Part shown: positions 36,155-44,163 of the stretch, in pieces
Layout of the letters: every line of letters starts with the position of its first letter
Numbering within the stretch: the first letter of the stretch is position 1
Source of the DNA: Tolypothrix tenuis PCC 7101
GTDB taxonomy: Bacteria; Cyanobacteriota; Cyanobacteriia; Cyanobacteriales; Nostocaceae
Assembly: GCF_002368295.1 (NCBI RefSeq)
Contig: NZ_AP018249.1
Coordinates: 124,001-188,000, forward strand
DNA length: 64,000 nucleotides
Direction: 5' to 3'
Notes under the pieces: generated by a model
Seen by the model: only the letters and a program-made list of their open reading frames with translations
Databases searched by the model: none
Told to the model about the DNA's origin: nothing
Translations under genes and position numbers: made by a program

Positions 36155-36715
36155 ATGAATTTAGCACTCGCTCAACAATCCTTAGCAGAACTTTCCCAAA
36201 CTGCTGCTCATCTCTGGGAACAGCTGAGTAATTGCCAGACTCCTGAAGAGGAAGCTGCTATTATCACCGCTATTTGGGAAACTCAGGAAGTTCAAGAAGA
36301 AGTTATTGATATCCAAGCAGAACTAGCATTACAACTAAATGCTGAAATAGCGGCTATTAAGCAACGACTAGAACATCTAAAAGCTGTACATCAATCAGCA
36401 TTGTTAAGACTAGAACGCTGGCGACAAAAATTAGATGAAACAATTTTAGAACAAGCCGCTACCGGAATTTTACCTGAACAAATGATCGGTAATTCACTTC
36501 GCATCACAATTAAAGAAAATCCACCAAGTTGTGAGGTGCTGATAGATGCAGAACAATTGCCTCCTAAATACCGCAAAGAAAAGACTGTTTACTCAGCAAA
36601 CAAGAAAGCTATTATTGCTGCTTGGAAAAAAGGTATTCCTGTAAATGGCACTCATATCGAACGTAAGCGCCGAGTTGTCTATGCTTTAACAGCAACGGCA
36701 ATCCACAGCTTCTAG
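36155..36715 (+). CDS. Siphovirus Gp157-like protein
   Basis: About 186 residues from ATG 36155, with GGAG 10-13 bases upstream. A long helical/coiled-coil part (IKQRLEHLKAVHQSALLRLERWRQKLDETI) is followed by a beta region with SLRITIKENPPSCEVLID and LPPKYRKEKTVYSANKKAIIAAWKKGIPV, a pattern of the phage Gp157 family (single-strand DNA-associated or phage-resistance linked proteins). In phages and plasmids these lie near recombination functions. The presence of this gene in a PRTRC-like operon is notable. Confidence 0.6.
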   Translation: MNLALAQQSLAELSQTAAHLWEQLSNCQTPEEEAAIITAIWETQEVQEEVIDIQAELALQLNAEIAAIKQRLEHLKAVHQSALLRLERWRQKLDETILEQAATGILPEQMIGNSLRITIKENPPSCEVLIDAEQLPPKYRKEKTVYSANKKAIIAAWKKGIPVNGTHIERKRRVVYALTATAIHSF

Positions 36716-36937
36716 CAATAGCTTTAACTAATTGAGTAGCCAACCACAGGAATTTCACTGTTTTGTTGGCTGCTAATCATAAATCTTGTTTGCAACTTAC
36801 AACAGTTTTCATGTTCTTCAAAAAAACTCTTATATTCCTATTTACACCTTGGTGTGAGATAAAAAAATGTGGTTTATGTTTTTGCTTTTGGCTACCGCCA
36901 CAATCGCTTGCATACTATTTAACAATACCAACAAGTT

Positions 36938-37582
36938 ATGACCACAAAATGGCTAACCCCAGAACAGGCCATTGTCAAAGCCAATCTCACTGTTACACCT
37001 GAAACCTTAAAATCTTACATTTGGGAACAACAGGGAAAAACTACTGCTGAAGAACAATTCCAAGCTTTAGGATTGCTATTTGACAGGGAACGCTTGCGTG
37101 CAGGTAAACCTAACTTTTTGCAAGTTTTAGAACCAGTAAGTGAAGAAAATAACTACACCGACGATGAAATCGATTCTCATCAGTTAGACGGTGATGAGCT
37201 AGAAACATCTGCTACCAACAGAGTAAATCAACTAGAGCCATTTATTTTCGAGCAATGCAAAGTTCAAATCGTTATCACCCTACTACCTACACAACCAACA
37301 GGAGATAGGCCTGTAATGATTGCTGCCAGCAGTCACGGTGATTTTCCTGTAGTTACCCTACTCAATCAAGAAGAACTAGGTGATTTACCACCTGCAATTG
37401 TTCAACTACTAGACGAACTGAAAGCTGATTTTCCTAAACGTCAAATTCGCCGGAATATAGCCCAGACTCAAAGTGCCAAAATTAATAAGCCACACATTCC
37501 TCAGACTCCAATTCGCAGTCAAACTACTAGCTCAGATACTACCAAGCCACTTAGTAATAATACGCAGATTTCACTGTTTTAA
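36938..37582 (+). CDS. Possible PRTRC protein E-like, unknown
   Basis: A 214-residue protein. The N-terminal half (MTTKWLTPEQAIVKANL) is helical. The middle QIVITLLPTQPTGDRPVMIAAS plus DFPVVTLLNQEELGDLPPAIVQLLDELKADF is a beta-alpha segment that I compare, with low confidence, to PRTRC protein E. The C-terminus is Ser/Thr/Gln-rich. It precedes the ubiquitin-like gene by 5 bases, and the gene order E-C-F-B-A-ThiF agrees with the known cassette. Confidence 0.4.
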   Translation: MTTKWLTPEQAIVKANLTVTPETLKSYIWEQQGKTTAEEQFQALGLLFDRERLRAGKPNFLQVLEPVSEENNYTDDEIDSHQLDGDELETSATNRVNQLEPFIFEQCKVQIVITLLPTQPTGDRPVMIAASSHGDFPVVTLLNQEELGDLPPAIVQLLDELKADFPKRQIRRNIAQTQSAKINKPHIPQTPIRSQTTSSDTTKPLSNNTQISLF

Positions 37583-37587
37583 ATGCC

Positions 37588-38025
37588 ATGACTAACATAA
37601 ATAACAACAAATTACTTGTGATCTATGAAGGTCAACAACACTGGATTCCGGAGGCGATCGCCATTGACGACCAATTACTACGGGATGCTTTTACTCCTCT
37701 TTGCGCTGAACTGGCCAATGCACACATTGAGCGTCAACCGGGAAAACCCATCCACATCATCAAGAAGCCTGGTAAAAAAGGCACTTTTTCTCTAGATTGC
37801 CTGATAATGGCTTCTGAAGAAATCAACCCCGCTGTCCAAATGTGCTACCAAATGCGTCAACGTCAGGTGATCACTGGAATTGACTGGCAAAATGCAGGAC
37901 AGCTATCAATTCAGATTGAAGAGGCGATCGCATCTGGGACAAAATTTTCTCAGTCACTCAACCAAACCCTAAAATCCCTCAAAGCCAGCATTCCCACATC
38001 TAGCGTTATCTCTGAAGGTTTTTGA
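37588..38025 (+). CDS. PRTRC protein C-like, ubiquitin-like domain
   Basis: A 145-residue protein. Residues about 8-65 (LLVIYEGQQHWIP, then LLRDAFTPLCAELANAHIE, ending KKPGKKG) fit the pattern of PRTRC C / prokaryotic ubiquitin-like proteins: strand, proline turn, central helix, YPEL-like segment and a Gly-Lys-Gly end. Unlike a usual Ubl, it continues for 80 further residues, so either the domain is not C-terminal or the extension is processed. It is 5 bases after the previous gene. The assignment is by eye. Confidence 0.5.
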   Translation: MTNINNNKLLVIYEGQQHWIPEAIAIDDQLLRDAFTPLCAELANAHIERQPGKPIHIIKKPGKKGTFSLDCLIMASEEINPAVQMCYQMRQRQVITGIDWQNAGQLSIQIEEAIASGTKFSQSLNQTLKSLKASIPTSSVISEGF

Positions 38026-38177
38026 CTGCTGACAAAAGGGGTTGGAAATTGACTTGAGGGATAAATTATTGTCCGAATTACAGCAGTTTGCATTTTGACT
38101 GAAGTCCACCCCACACCCTAACTCTGTCTCTGTGTTATTCAATTCCGACCCCAATAAATGACGAGTCGCACTAAAAA

Positions 38178-39002
38178 ATGTCTCACCTTGTACCCCTCAC
38201 TATGGCAGAGGCAATTTACAGCCTTAGTCAGTATCAATTTACCTTAGATGCTACTGAATCATTTGAATATCTGGAAACCCAACTCAATATCTACTCCTTA
38301 TTAGGACTGTATCAGCACTACTTCCCTAACGAATGGAAAGCCAGTCAAGCCACTATTTACTCACCTACAGATATAGATTGCCATAGTCCCAGAGAACTGG
38401 AATTCATTGTACTGATTTACACTCATTTGTTTCCCTTATCTGACTGGACTATAGAAACAGCCCACGAACAAAGATTGCACAGTATTCCTATTACACCAAT
38501 GGGTATTGATTGGACAATGGATGGAGAAATTGAACATCTTAAAGACGGTTGGCAACTACTTTTACCTTTTAGCCATAATGGTCGCTGTTGGCTTGATGAC
38601 ATAGACCCAGAAGGTAGCGATTGGTTTGATAGTGAATTTGCAATTTACGAAATTACGTACAGTGACATCGACCACCCAGACAAAATTGACTACAAAAAAC
38701 TAAAACGGCAGTGTCATAACTTAGATAATCCTTTAAAGTTTCTGCCTTTAACTTTAAAACTGCTAGATCATGAAACTAAAAACCTTTGGTTGGACCAGTA
38801 CGCAGAAGATTATTACCACCAACCTGACTGCACCTCTTTACCTTGGTCAAAAGCATCTATTGATTTTCTCACCAGAAAATGGCAGCAAGCTGACCGAATC
38901 CTGAACTGTGCAGCTAACTTAATAGATTGGTTAGAAGCAGACTTAAAACCTCATGCTCAAATCCTACTAAAACTATGGAAACAAGCATTGAAACCACATT
39001 AA
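38178..39002 (+). CDS. Possible PRTRC protein F-like, unknown
   Basis: A 274-residue protein with many Trp, Asp and Tyr residues (PITPMGIDWTMDGEIEHL, LPFSHNGRCWLDDIDPEG). No catalytic motif is recognised. It is placed between the C-like and B-like genes, as PRTRC protein F is, and overlaps the next gene by 28 bases. The family name is inferred from order only. Confidence 0.4.
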   Translation: MSHLVPLTMAEAIYSLSQYQFTLDATESFEYLETQLNIYSLLGLYQHYFPNEWKASQATIYSPTDIDCHSPRELEFIVLIYTHLFPLSDWTIETAHEQRLHSIPITPMGIDWTMDGEIEHLKDGWQLLLPFSHNGRCWLDDIDPEGSDWFDSEFAIYEITYSDIDHPDKIDYKKLKRQCHNLDNPLKFLPLTLKLLDHETKNLWLDQYAEDYYHQPDCTSLPWSKASIDFLTRKWQQADRILNCAANLIDWLEADLKPHAQILLKLWKQALKPH

Positions 39003-39733
39003 TTGAAACTACATCGACAGCAGTTTTATCAGGCGAGATTTTACGAGCAATTTTGGCAGAACATCCCCGAACATCTCCAGTAATTCAAGCAGAATTGCTA
39101 TTTTTGGATGGTATTTACATCTTCCACCACAAAGACACAGAAATTCCCGAAGCTCATATTTACAAATGTATTTCACCCGCAGCTTTGAGAACTGCTTTCA
39201 GCAATGAACCCATTGATACAGGTTGGATGGAACCAGGAATTGTGCGTTGGGGTACGGGCAGTACAGACACATATCTGGTAAAATTCATACCACCAGCCAC
39301 TTATACGATCAATTGCGATGAACTTGGTACTTTAACCGTTCCGCTACCTGCAATGGTGTTTGTGGGTAAGGGATTAAAATACTGGGTTTGGGCAATTCAA
39401 GAACAGGAGTTTACTCCTCAAGCGCCGGCCTTTCATGCGCCACTACCCAATATCTACAGTTCTGGACAGGTGTGTTGGGGAGTGAACGAACCACCTGCTG
39501 CTAATGGTCTATCAATTAACCATGCTTGGAATTTGTTTATTTCTAGTATTTTCACTAACCATTTAACAATAAGTAAATCACAAAAATACCGCAAGGATGT
39601 TCGCCAGCAACTTCTAAAACTGCACAAAAGATGTAGACGCGCAACCTATCCTGTATCTGACCTTGTGCCTATCGGCAATCAAAAAAGTGTCGCTATCCTT
39701 GTGCAGGAAATCCTTGATGAACCTATTGCTTGA
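38975..39733 (+). CDS. PRTRC protein B-like, E2-like fold
   Basis: A 252-residue protein from ATG 38975. The segment APLPNIYSSGQVCWG resembles the E2/UBC active site (HPNI..xG.IC), with Cys167 as the candidate catalytic residue. Preceding strands PLPAMVFVGKGLKYWVWAI also suit the E2-like families known next to ThiF proteins (Prok-E2 groups). It overlaps the JAB gene start at its 3' end. Its expected role is to receive a ubiquitin-like protein from the E1. Confidence 0.65.
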   Translation: METSIETTLIETTSTAVLSGEILRAILAEHPRTSPVIQAELLFLDGIYIFHHKDTEIPEAHIYKCISPAALRTAFSNEPIDTGWMEPGIVRWGTGSTDTYLVKFIPPATYTINCDELGTLTVPLPAMVFVGKGLKYWVWAIQEQEFTPQAPAFHAPLPNIYSSGQVCWGVNEPPAANGLSINHAWNLFISSIFTNHLTISKSQKYRKDVRQQLLKLHKRCRRATYPVSDLVPIGNQKSVAILVQEILDEPIA

Positions 39734-40409
39734 AGGTATTATTGGTTACAAAATTGTCACATCTTCATCTCTGCCTACACACACCAGCAGTGGACTAGAG
39801 TACCTTTATGCCGGAAATGGTATCTTTGCTAGAGCCATTCGTCCTGGTATAGAGGTATTAATGCCCATTTGCTTGAGTACCCAAACTATCAAAGGGCTAC
39901 CTCATTTAACGCCTTATCTCAAAGTCACTCCCTTAATTCCCAAAGCTCTGCTACTGGAAATGTGGCGGTTGAGTTATCAAGCTGGCAATCAATTTCACGA
40001 AATTCTCTTTCACCTCCACTGTACTGATGCAGGCTGGGATTTACAAGTCCCACAGCAAATTCAAACTCCAACTAGCTGTCAGCCAACCCATTCTGGTAGC
40101 GACTCTTCCCACCATAAAGCGGCTTTCGATATCCATTCCCACGGTTCCTTAGCTGCCTTTTTCTCTACTACTGATAACGCTGACGAATCTGGCTTTCGTA
40201 TCTATGCGGTACTAGGTCGAGTTAATACCAAAAAACCAGAGATTAAATTACGGGTTGGACTGTTTCGCCACTGTTGGGATGTACCTGCTAGAGCAGTGTT
40301 TGACATTGAGCGAGACTTTTTCATGGTTGATGTCTCGCTTTTATCTGGATGCAAATTTTACAGTACTGATGTACCGCCCATCAACGTGATGGAGAACTTA
40401 TGGAGCTAA
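39717..40409 (+). CDS. PRTRC protein A-like, JAB/JAMM peptidase
   Basis: A 230-residue protein from ATG 39717. The JAMM motif is clear: HSHG (His140, His142) and Asp153 (H-x-H-x10-D), with Glu95 as a possible general base. Such domains cut after ubiquitin-like tails. A long linker (about 110-133) with Ser/Thr/Gln lies before the motif. It overlaps both the B-like gene and the ThiF gene. It could release or process the ubiquitin-like protein. Confidence 0.65.
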   Translation: MNLLLEGIIGYKIVTSSSLPTHTSSGLEYLYAGNGIFARAIRPGIEVLMPICLSTQTIKGLPHLTPYLKVTPLIPKALLLEMWRLSYQAGNQFHEILFHLHCTDAGWDLQVPQQIQTPTSCQPTHSGSDSSHHKAAFDIHSHGSLAAFFSTTDNADESGFRIYAVLGRVNTKKPEIKLRVGLFRHCWDVPARAVFDIERDFFMVDVSLLSGCKFYSTDVPPINVMENLWS

Positions 40410-41218
40410 ATCTTGATTTGGCAAATGCTTGTCCTGTAGTGAGTTTCAACTACTCGAAAATAGAACTGTGGTTAGTTGGGTGTGGTGGTACTGGTTCTTG
40501 GTTGGCTGCTTCTTTGGTTCGGTTAGGCAGAGTTCTTTCTCAGCAAGGTAAACAGGTGAAACTTTGCTTTGTTGACCCGGATCGTGTTGAGTCAGCTAAT
40601 GTTTTACGCCAGTGCTTCTGTGATGCAGAAATTGGACTCAACAAAGCCAAAACGCTGGCACTGCGCTACTCCCTGGTTTGGAAGATGGAAATTAAAGCGA
40701 TCACTCAACCTTTCCAACCCAAATGGATTGTCCCCAGCTACAATACCCTGATTGTTATCACTGCTTGCGTAGATAATGCCAAAGCCAGAGAGTCAATTAC
40801 CAAAGTACTTGAGTACAATACTCATCGTTCTGCCCCTAGTATTTGGCATTTAGATTGTGGTAACTCTAAGCGTAGTGGTCAGGTACTATTAGGTTCTCAT
40901 CTGTCTAATAATCCCAATGACTATTATTTTGAGGCTTTGGGCTGCTTTCGTTTACCTGCTCCAATCATACAGCAACCCGACCTACTGGTTCCACAACTAG
41001 AAGAGTTGGCAGACAACAACTTGTCCTGTGAACAAATGGCTTTGCTTAATAGCCAGTCCTTGAGCATTAACCAGCGAGTTGCTGCGGAAGCCTTTGATTA
41101 TTTGTTGCAGTTGACGACGGGGAAACTACGACGATTTGCTACTTATTTTGATTTAGAGAGTGGTAGCGGCAAATCTCTGTATACAACGCAAGGCAGTATT
41201 ATGCAGGCAATTAGATGA
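40400..41218 (+). CDS. PRTRC ThiF-like (E1-type) adenylyltransferase
   Basis: A 272-residue protein. The nucleotide-binding motif LVGCGGTGSWLA (26-37), FVDPDRVESANVLRQ (57-71) and a catalytic-type LSC (Cys210) follow E1/ThiF order. It lacks the usual Zn-binding CxxC pairs. It would activate the C-terminus of a ubiquitin-like protein. It starts 10 bases inside the JAB gene and is last in the operon. A strong inverted repeat follows at 41270. Confidence 0.8.
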   Translation: MELNLDLANACPVVSFNYSKIELWLVGCGGTGSWLAASLVRLGRVLSQQGKQVKLCFVDPDRVESANVLRQCFCDAEIGLNKAKTLALRYSLVWKMEIKAITQPFQPKWIVPSYNTLIVITACVDNAKARESITKVLEYNTHRSAPSIWHLDCGNSKRSGQVLLGSHLSNNPNDYYFEALGCFRLPAPIIQQPDLLVPQLEELADNNLSCEQMALLNSQSLSINQRVAAEAFDYLLQLTTGKLRRFATYFDLESGSGKSLYTTQGSIMQAIR

Positions 41219-41269
41219 TTCTCCCGAGCCATTTCTGTGCTTAGTCGTAGCTCGTCGTAGATAACCAAG

Positions 41270-41295
41270 CACTGTACAGAATCAACTGTACAGTG
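41270..41295. terminator. Shared hairpin between convergent genes
   Basis: A perfect 10-base inverted repeat CACTGTACAG (41270-41279) and CTGTACAGTG (41286-41295) with a 6-base loop. It is placed between the ThiF-like gene and the response regulator gene that converge. There is no long T-run, so a terminator role is likely but not certain. Confidence 0.55.
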
Positions 41296-41298
41296 ACT

Positions 41299-42015
41299 TC
41301 AATTAAGCAAACCAGCCCGCAAAGCTAATACAGCCGCTTGAGTGCGATCGCTTGCACAAAGCTTGTCCAAAATTCCACGCACGTATACTTTTACACTTCC
41401 CAAGCTGAGATAAAGTTTTGTAGCAATTTCTTTATTGGTATAGCCTTGGACAATTAACTCGAGGACTTGTTGCTCGCGATTTGTCAGTGGATTTGCTTTC
41501 AGAATGCTTGCTTGCTCCTGGTCAATTGCAGAGATAGTTACCGTCTGAGTAGCATTCGGTTTCACCACAGTCGCTGCTCCAGTACGAGTATGCTTGAGAA
41601 CAATACGAGCGATCGCTGGATCAATCCACGACTGACCTTCATAGGTCATGTGCAGCGCTTCCAGCAACAACTCGAACTTAATTGTCTTCACACAGTAAGA
41701 GTCTGCTCCGGCTGCAAACGCTGCTAGTACCATCTGCTCTTTGGCAAAGGAAGTGAGCATTATAACTTTAGTCTGTGCTGCTGATGGTGCTAGAGATTCT
41801 CGAAACTCCTGCACCAGACATATCCCGTCTTTATCTGGCAAACCAATATCAATGATCGCTATATCTGGTTTTGTGCTTTGGAGTAGTTTCAAGCCATCAA
41901 AGGCTGTAGCTTCATCACCTACTACTTCAATACCTTCTTGTTCATTGAGAGAACTACGCATCCCAATCCGCGTTAAGCTGTGGTCTTCAATAATTGCCAC
42001 TCGAATATCTCCCAT
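41299..42015 (-). CDS. NarL/FixJ-type response regulator
   Basis: About 238 residues. The receiver domain has the acidic pair EDH near residue 10, the phospho-acceptor Asp56 (IIDIGLPDKDG) and the conserved Thr (MLTSF) and Lys (CVKTIKFE). A LuxR-type HTH ends the protein (NPLTNREQQVLELIVQGYTNKEIATKLYLSLGSVKVYV). GAGGTGA upstream supports the second ATG. It is divergent from the receiver-kinase hybrid and may be its partner. Confidence 0.85.
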   Translation of the reverse strand: MGDIRVAIIEDHSLTRIGMRSSLNEQEGIEVVGDEATAFDGLKLLQSTKPDIAIIDIGLPDKDGICLVQEFRESLAPSAAQTKVIMLTSFAKEQMVLAAFAAGADSYCVKTIKFELLLEALHMTYEGQSWIDPAIARIVLKHTRTGAATVVKPNATQTVTISAIDQEQASILKANPLTNREQQVLELIVQGYTNKEIATKLYLSLGSVKVYVRGILDKLCASDRTQAAVLALRAGLLN

Positions 42016-42104
42016 CATTCACCTCAGCAACTTGGTAATTAGTGCTTTTCTAAATGTCGAATATGCTTTGAAGCAAAGGATTACTCTATTGGACGAAAAA
42101 TTTT

Positions 42105-42133
42105 AGCTATTGAGCCAAAAAGTGGCTATTGAG
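42105..42133. promoter_or_regulatory. Repeated GCTATTGAG in the 42019-42479 gap
   Basis: GCTATTGAG occurs at 42106-42114 and 42125-42133 in the divergent region between the response regulator and the hybrid kinase. It could be a binding site for the response regulator. The rest of this 461-base gap has no gene. Confidence 0.35.
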
Positions 42134-42479
42134 GCATAAAGCAGCTACATAAATAAGTCTGCACTAATATTTCCAGCCATGTTAAGAAATTTAAATTTAG
42201 TGATTTAATCGAAAAATTCTCTAAAAAAATCTTCCTAAAGTCTTAAAAAAATATAAAAACACTGAAGTTAGACTAAAACGAATACACTTTATTCTCACCT
42301 GTGTCTACATCATACCCACAGCAGGATGCATCTTATCTCTAACCAAGAACCCTGGCTCTAACATATCAGCAGATTAAGAATCCGTAATTACGAATTAGTA
42401 ATTGCATTACAGATGGGAGTTTAGACCCCAGCTATAAGATTGCGACCTGTAGAGTTCAAAGAGTATAACCAGTTGTTTA

Positions 42480-43589
42480 ATGAATATAACTTCAGAAGAA
42501 ACAAACCAAAGAATTCTGCTTGTGGATGACTCAGCTGATAGTCTCCGCTTGCTGCAAGTCACTTTGAGGCTGAAGGGATACAACGTGACCATAGCCCACA
42601 ATGGTACTGAAGCATTGGTACAAATTGCTGAATCTCCTCCGAATTTGGTACTGCTAGATGTAGTGATGCCAGATATGGATGGCTATGAAGTTACTCGGCA
42701 AATTAAGCACAACTCAAACTTACCTTTTATTCCAATTTTGCTAGTAACAGGTTATGAAAAATCAAGTGTTGTCAAAGGTTTAGATGCAGGTGCAGACGAG
42801 TTTATTCGTAAGCCGATAGATAAGGAGGAATTACTGGCCAGGGTAAGGGCTTTGCTGAGACTGAAACACAGTATGGACGAACAATTTTTTCTCAATCAAC
42901 GACGGGAAGATTTTGTAACTCGACTGACTCACGATATGCGAACTCCTTTGATAGCTGCTGACCAATTCTTGAATTTGCTGCAAAGAGGTGTTTTTGGCAA
43001 TACCTTATCAACAATGCGTGAATCTTTAGAACAAATGGCTCAGAGTAACCAAACTTTGTTGTCAATGGTCGATACCTTGTTAGAAGTTTACCAGTATGAA
43101 GCTGGAGGCAAAACTCTAGATTTCTTTGTGGTTGATCTGTGGGAATTATGCCAGCAGGTAGTGCAAGAACTAATGCCTTTGGCTAATGTTAAACAGTTAT
43201 CTCTCAAAGCTGTCTTGGCAGAAGGTACTGAAGCTTCTTTATTTAAGGTTAGAGGCGATCGCCTGGAACTACGCCGACTCCTCACTAACTTAGTCGGTAA
43301 CGCCATTCGCTTCAGCGATGTTGGCTCAGTAAAAGTTCGCCTCAATTCTACTGTTCAAGGGGTAACGATTGAAGTACAGGATACAGGTATTGGCATGAGT
43401 CAGGAAGAACAATTACTCTTATTTGATCGCTTTCGACAGGGCAATCATCAGCGTCGCGGGAATGGTTTGGGATTATATTTGTCTCGTCAAATTGTTGAAG
43501 CTCATCAAGGAAATATTTCTGTTTCATCGACTGTTGGAAAAGGCAGTATTTTCACAGTTTATTTACCTGTCTACTCACCTGATTGCTGA
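42480..43589 (+). CDS. Receiver-histidine kinase hybrid (REC-HisKA-HATPase)
   Basis: A 369-residue cytosolic protein: receiver domain 11-125 with Asp60 (LLDVVMPDMDG), HisKA with His151 (RLTHDMRTPL), and an ATPase domain with N-box NLVGNAIRFSD, G1 VQDTGIGM and G2 GNGLGLYLSRQIV. There are no membrane segments. The receiver at the N-terminus places it as an intermediate in a phosphorelay, typical of cyanobacterial signalling. Neighbouring regulators suggest a local circuit. Confidence 0.9.
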   Translation: MNITSEETNQRILLVDDSADSLRLLQVTLRLKGYNVTIAHNGTEALVQIAESPPNLVLLDVVMPDMDGYEVTRQIKHNSNLPFIPILLVTGYEKSSVVKGLDAGADEFIRKPIDKEELLARVRALLRLKHSMDEQFFLNQRREDFVTRLTHDMRTPLIAADQFLNLLQRGVFGNTLSTMRESLEQMAQSNQTLLSMVDTLLEVYQYEAGGKTLDFFVVDLWELCQQVVQELMPLANVKQLSLKAVLAEGTEASLFKVRGDRLELRRLLTNLVGNAIRFSDVGSVKVRLNSTVQGVTIEVQDTGIGMSQEEQLLLFDRFRQGNHQRRGNGLGLYLSRQIVEAHQGNISVSSTVGKGSIFTVYLPVYSPDC

Positions 43590-43612
43590 TTTTATTCAAC
43601 TAAAAAATTTTG

Positions 43613-43912
43613 TTACCAACCACGAGTAGTTGAACTTTTATCACCCAGTTTATCAATTGCCCCAGGATCGCTATTGAGGAATTCATCTAAATCTTCATAA
43701 CCACTTGGATAATAAGAACCTGATGTATGTTTGACAGTATTTTCCTTAATTATTAAGCTATCACCAGTTTTGAGATAAGCGTATTCGGGATAATGCTCAT
43801 CTTGGGATATATGAAGAGAAGGAGTGATTAATTCATCTCCTGGCGAATCTGGGTCATCATCATAAAGCATGACTAATAAACCATTTTCGAGTCGTTGAAT
43901 TCTTTTATTCAT
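43613..43912 (-). CDS. Small acidic protein, unknown
   Basis: About 99 residues from ATG 43912 (MNKRIQRLENG...). It is acidic (YDDDPDSPGDE), with conserved-looking Gly-Ser-Tyr-Tyr-Pro-Ser. The family is not recognised. A longer frame from 43993 is possible. It converges with the hybrid kinase gene. Confidence 0.5.
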   Translation of the reverse strand: MNKRIQRLENGLLVMLYDDDPDSPGDELITPSLHISQDEHYPEYAYLKTGDSLIIKENTVKHTSGSYYPSGYEDLDEFLNSDPGAIDKLGDKSSTTRGW

Positions 43913-44163
43913 AAAATCTAGGTTGAGCTTCAAAAATTTGTAGCTTGAGTAACACAGTGGAAAAATGATAATACGATTAAAAGTTGTGTTCAAGTTTTAA
44001 CTTTTGAGAAAGCCTGCTAGCAAAGCTAATAACGTGTAAAATACCGTTGACCATAAAATCAGTAAATTATCCACTTGGATGATTTTATCGCGTGTTATTT
44101 CATGCCAAGGTGAATATTAGAGTCTTATGCTTGTTAAATAAGCAGTATAATAGATTATTCGTA

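Noticed and set aside
36763..37002. 79-codon frame overlapping the 36938 gene
   Set aside because: It lies mostly in non-coding sequence and overlaps a better supported gene in another frame.
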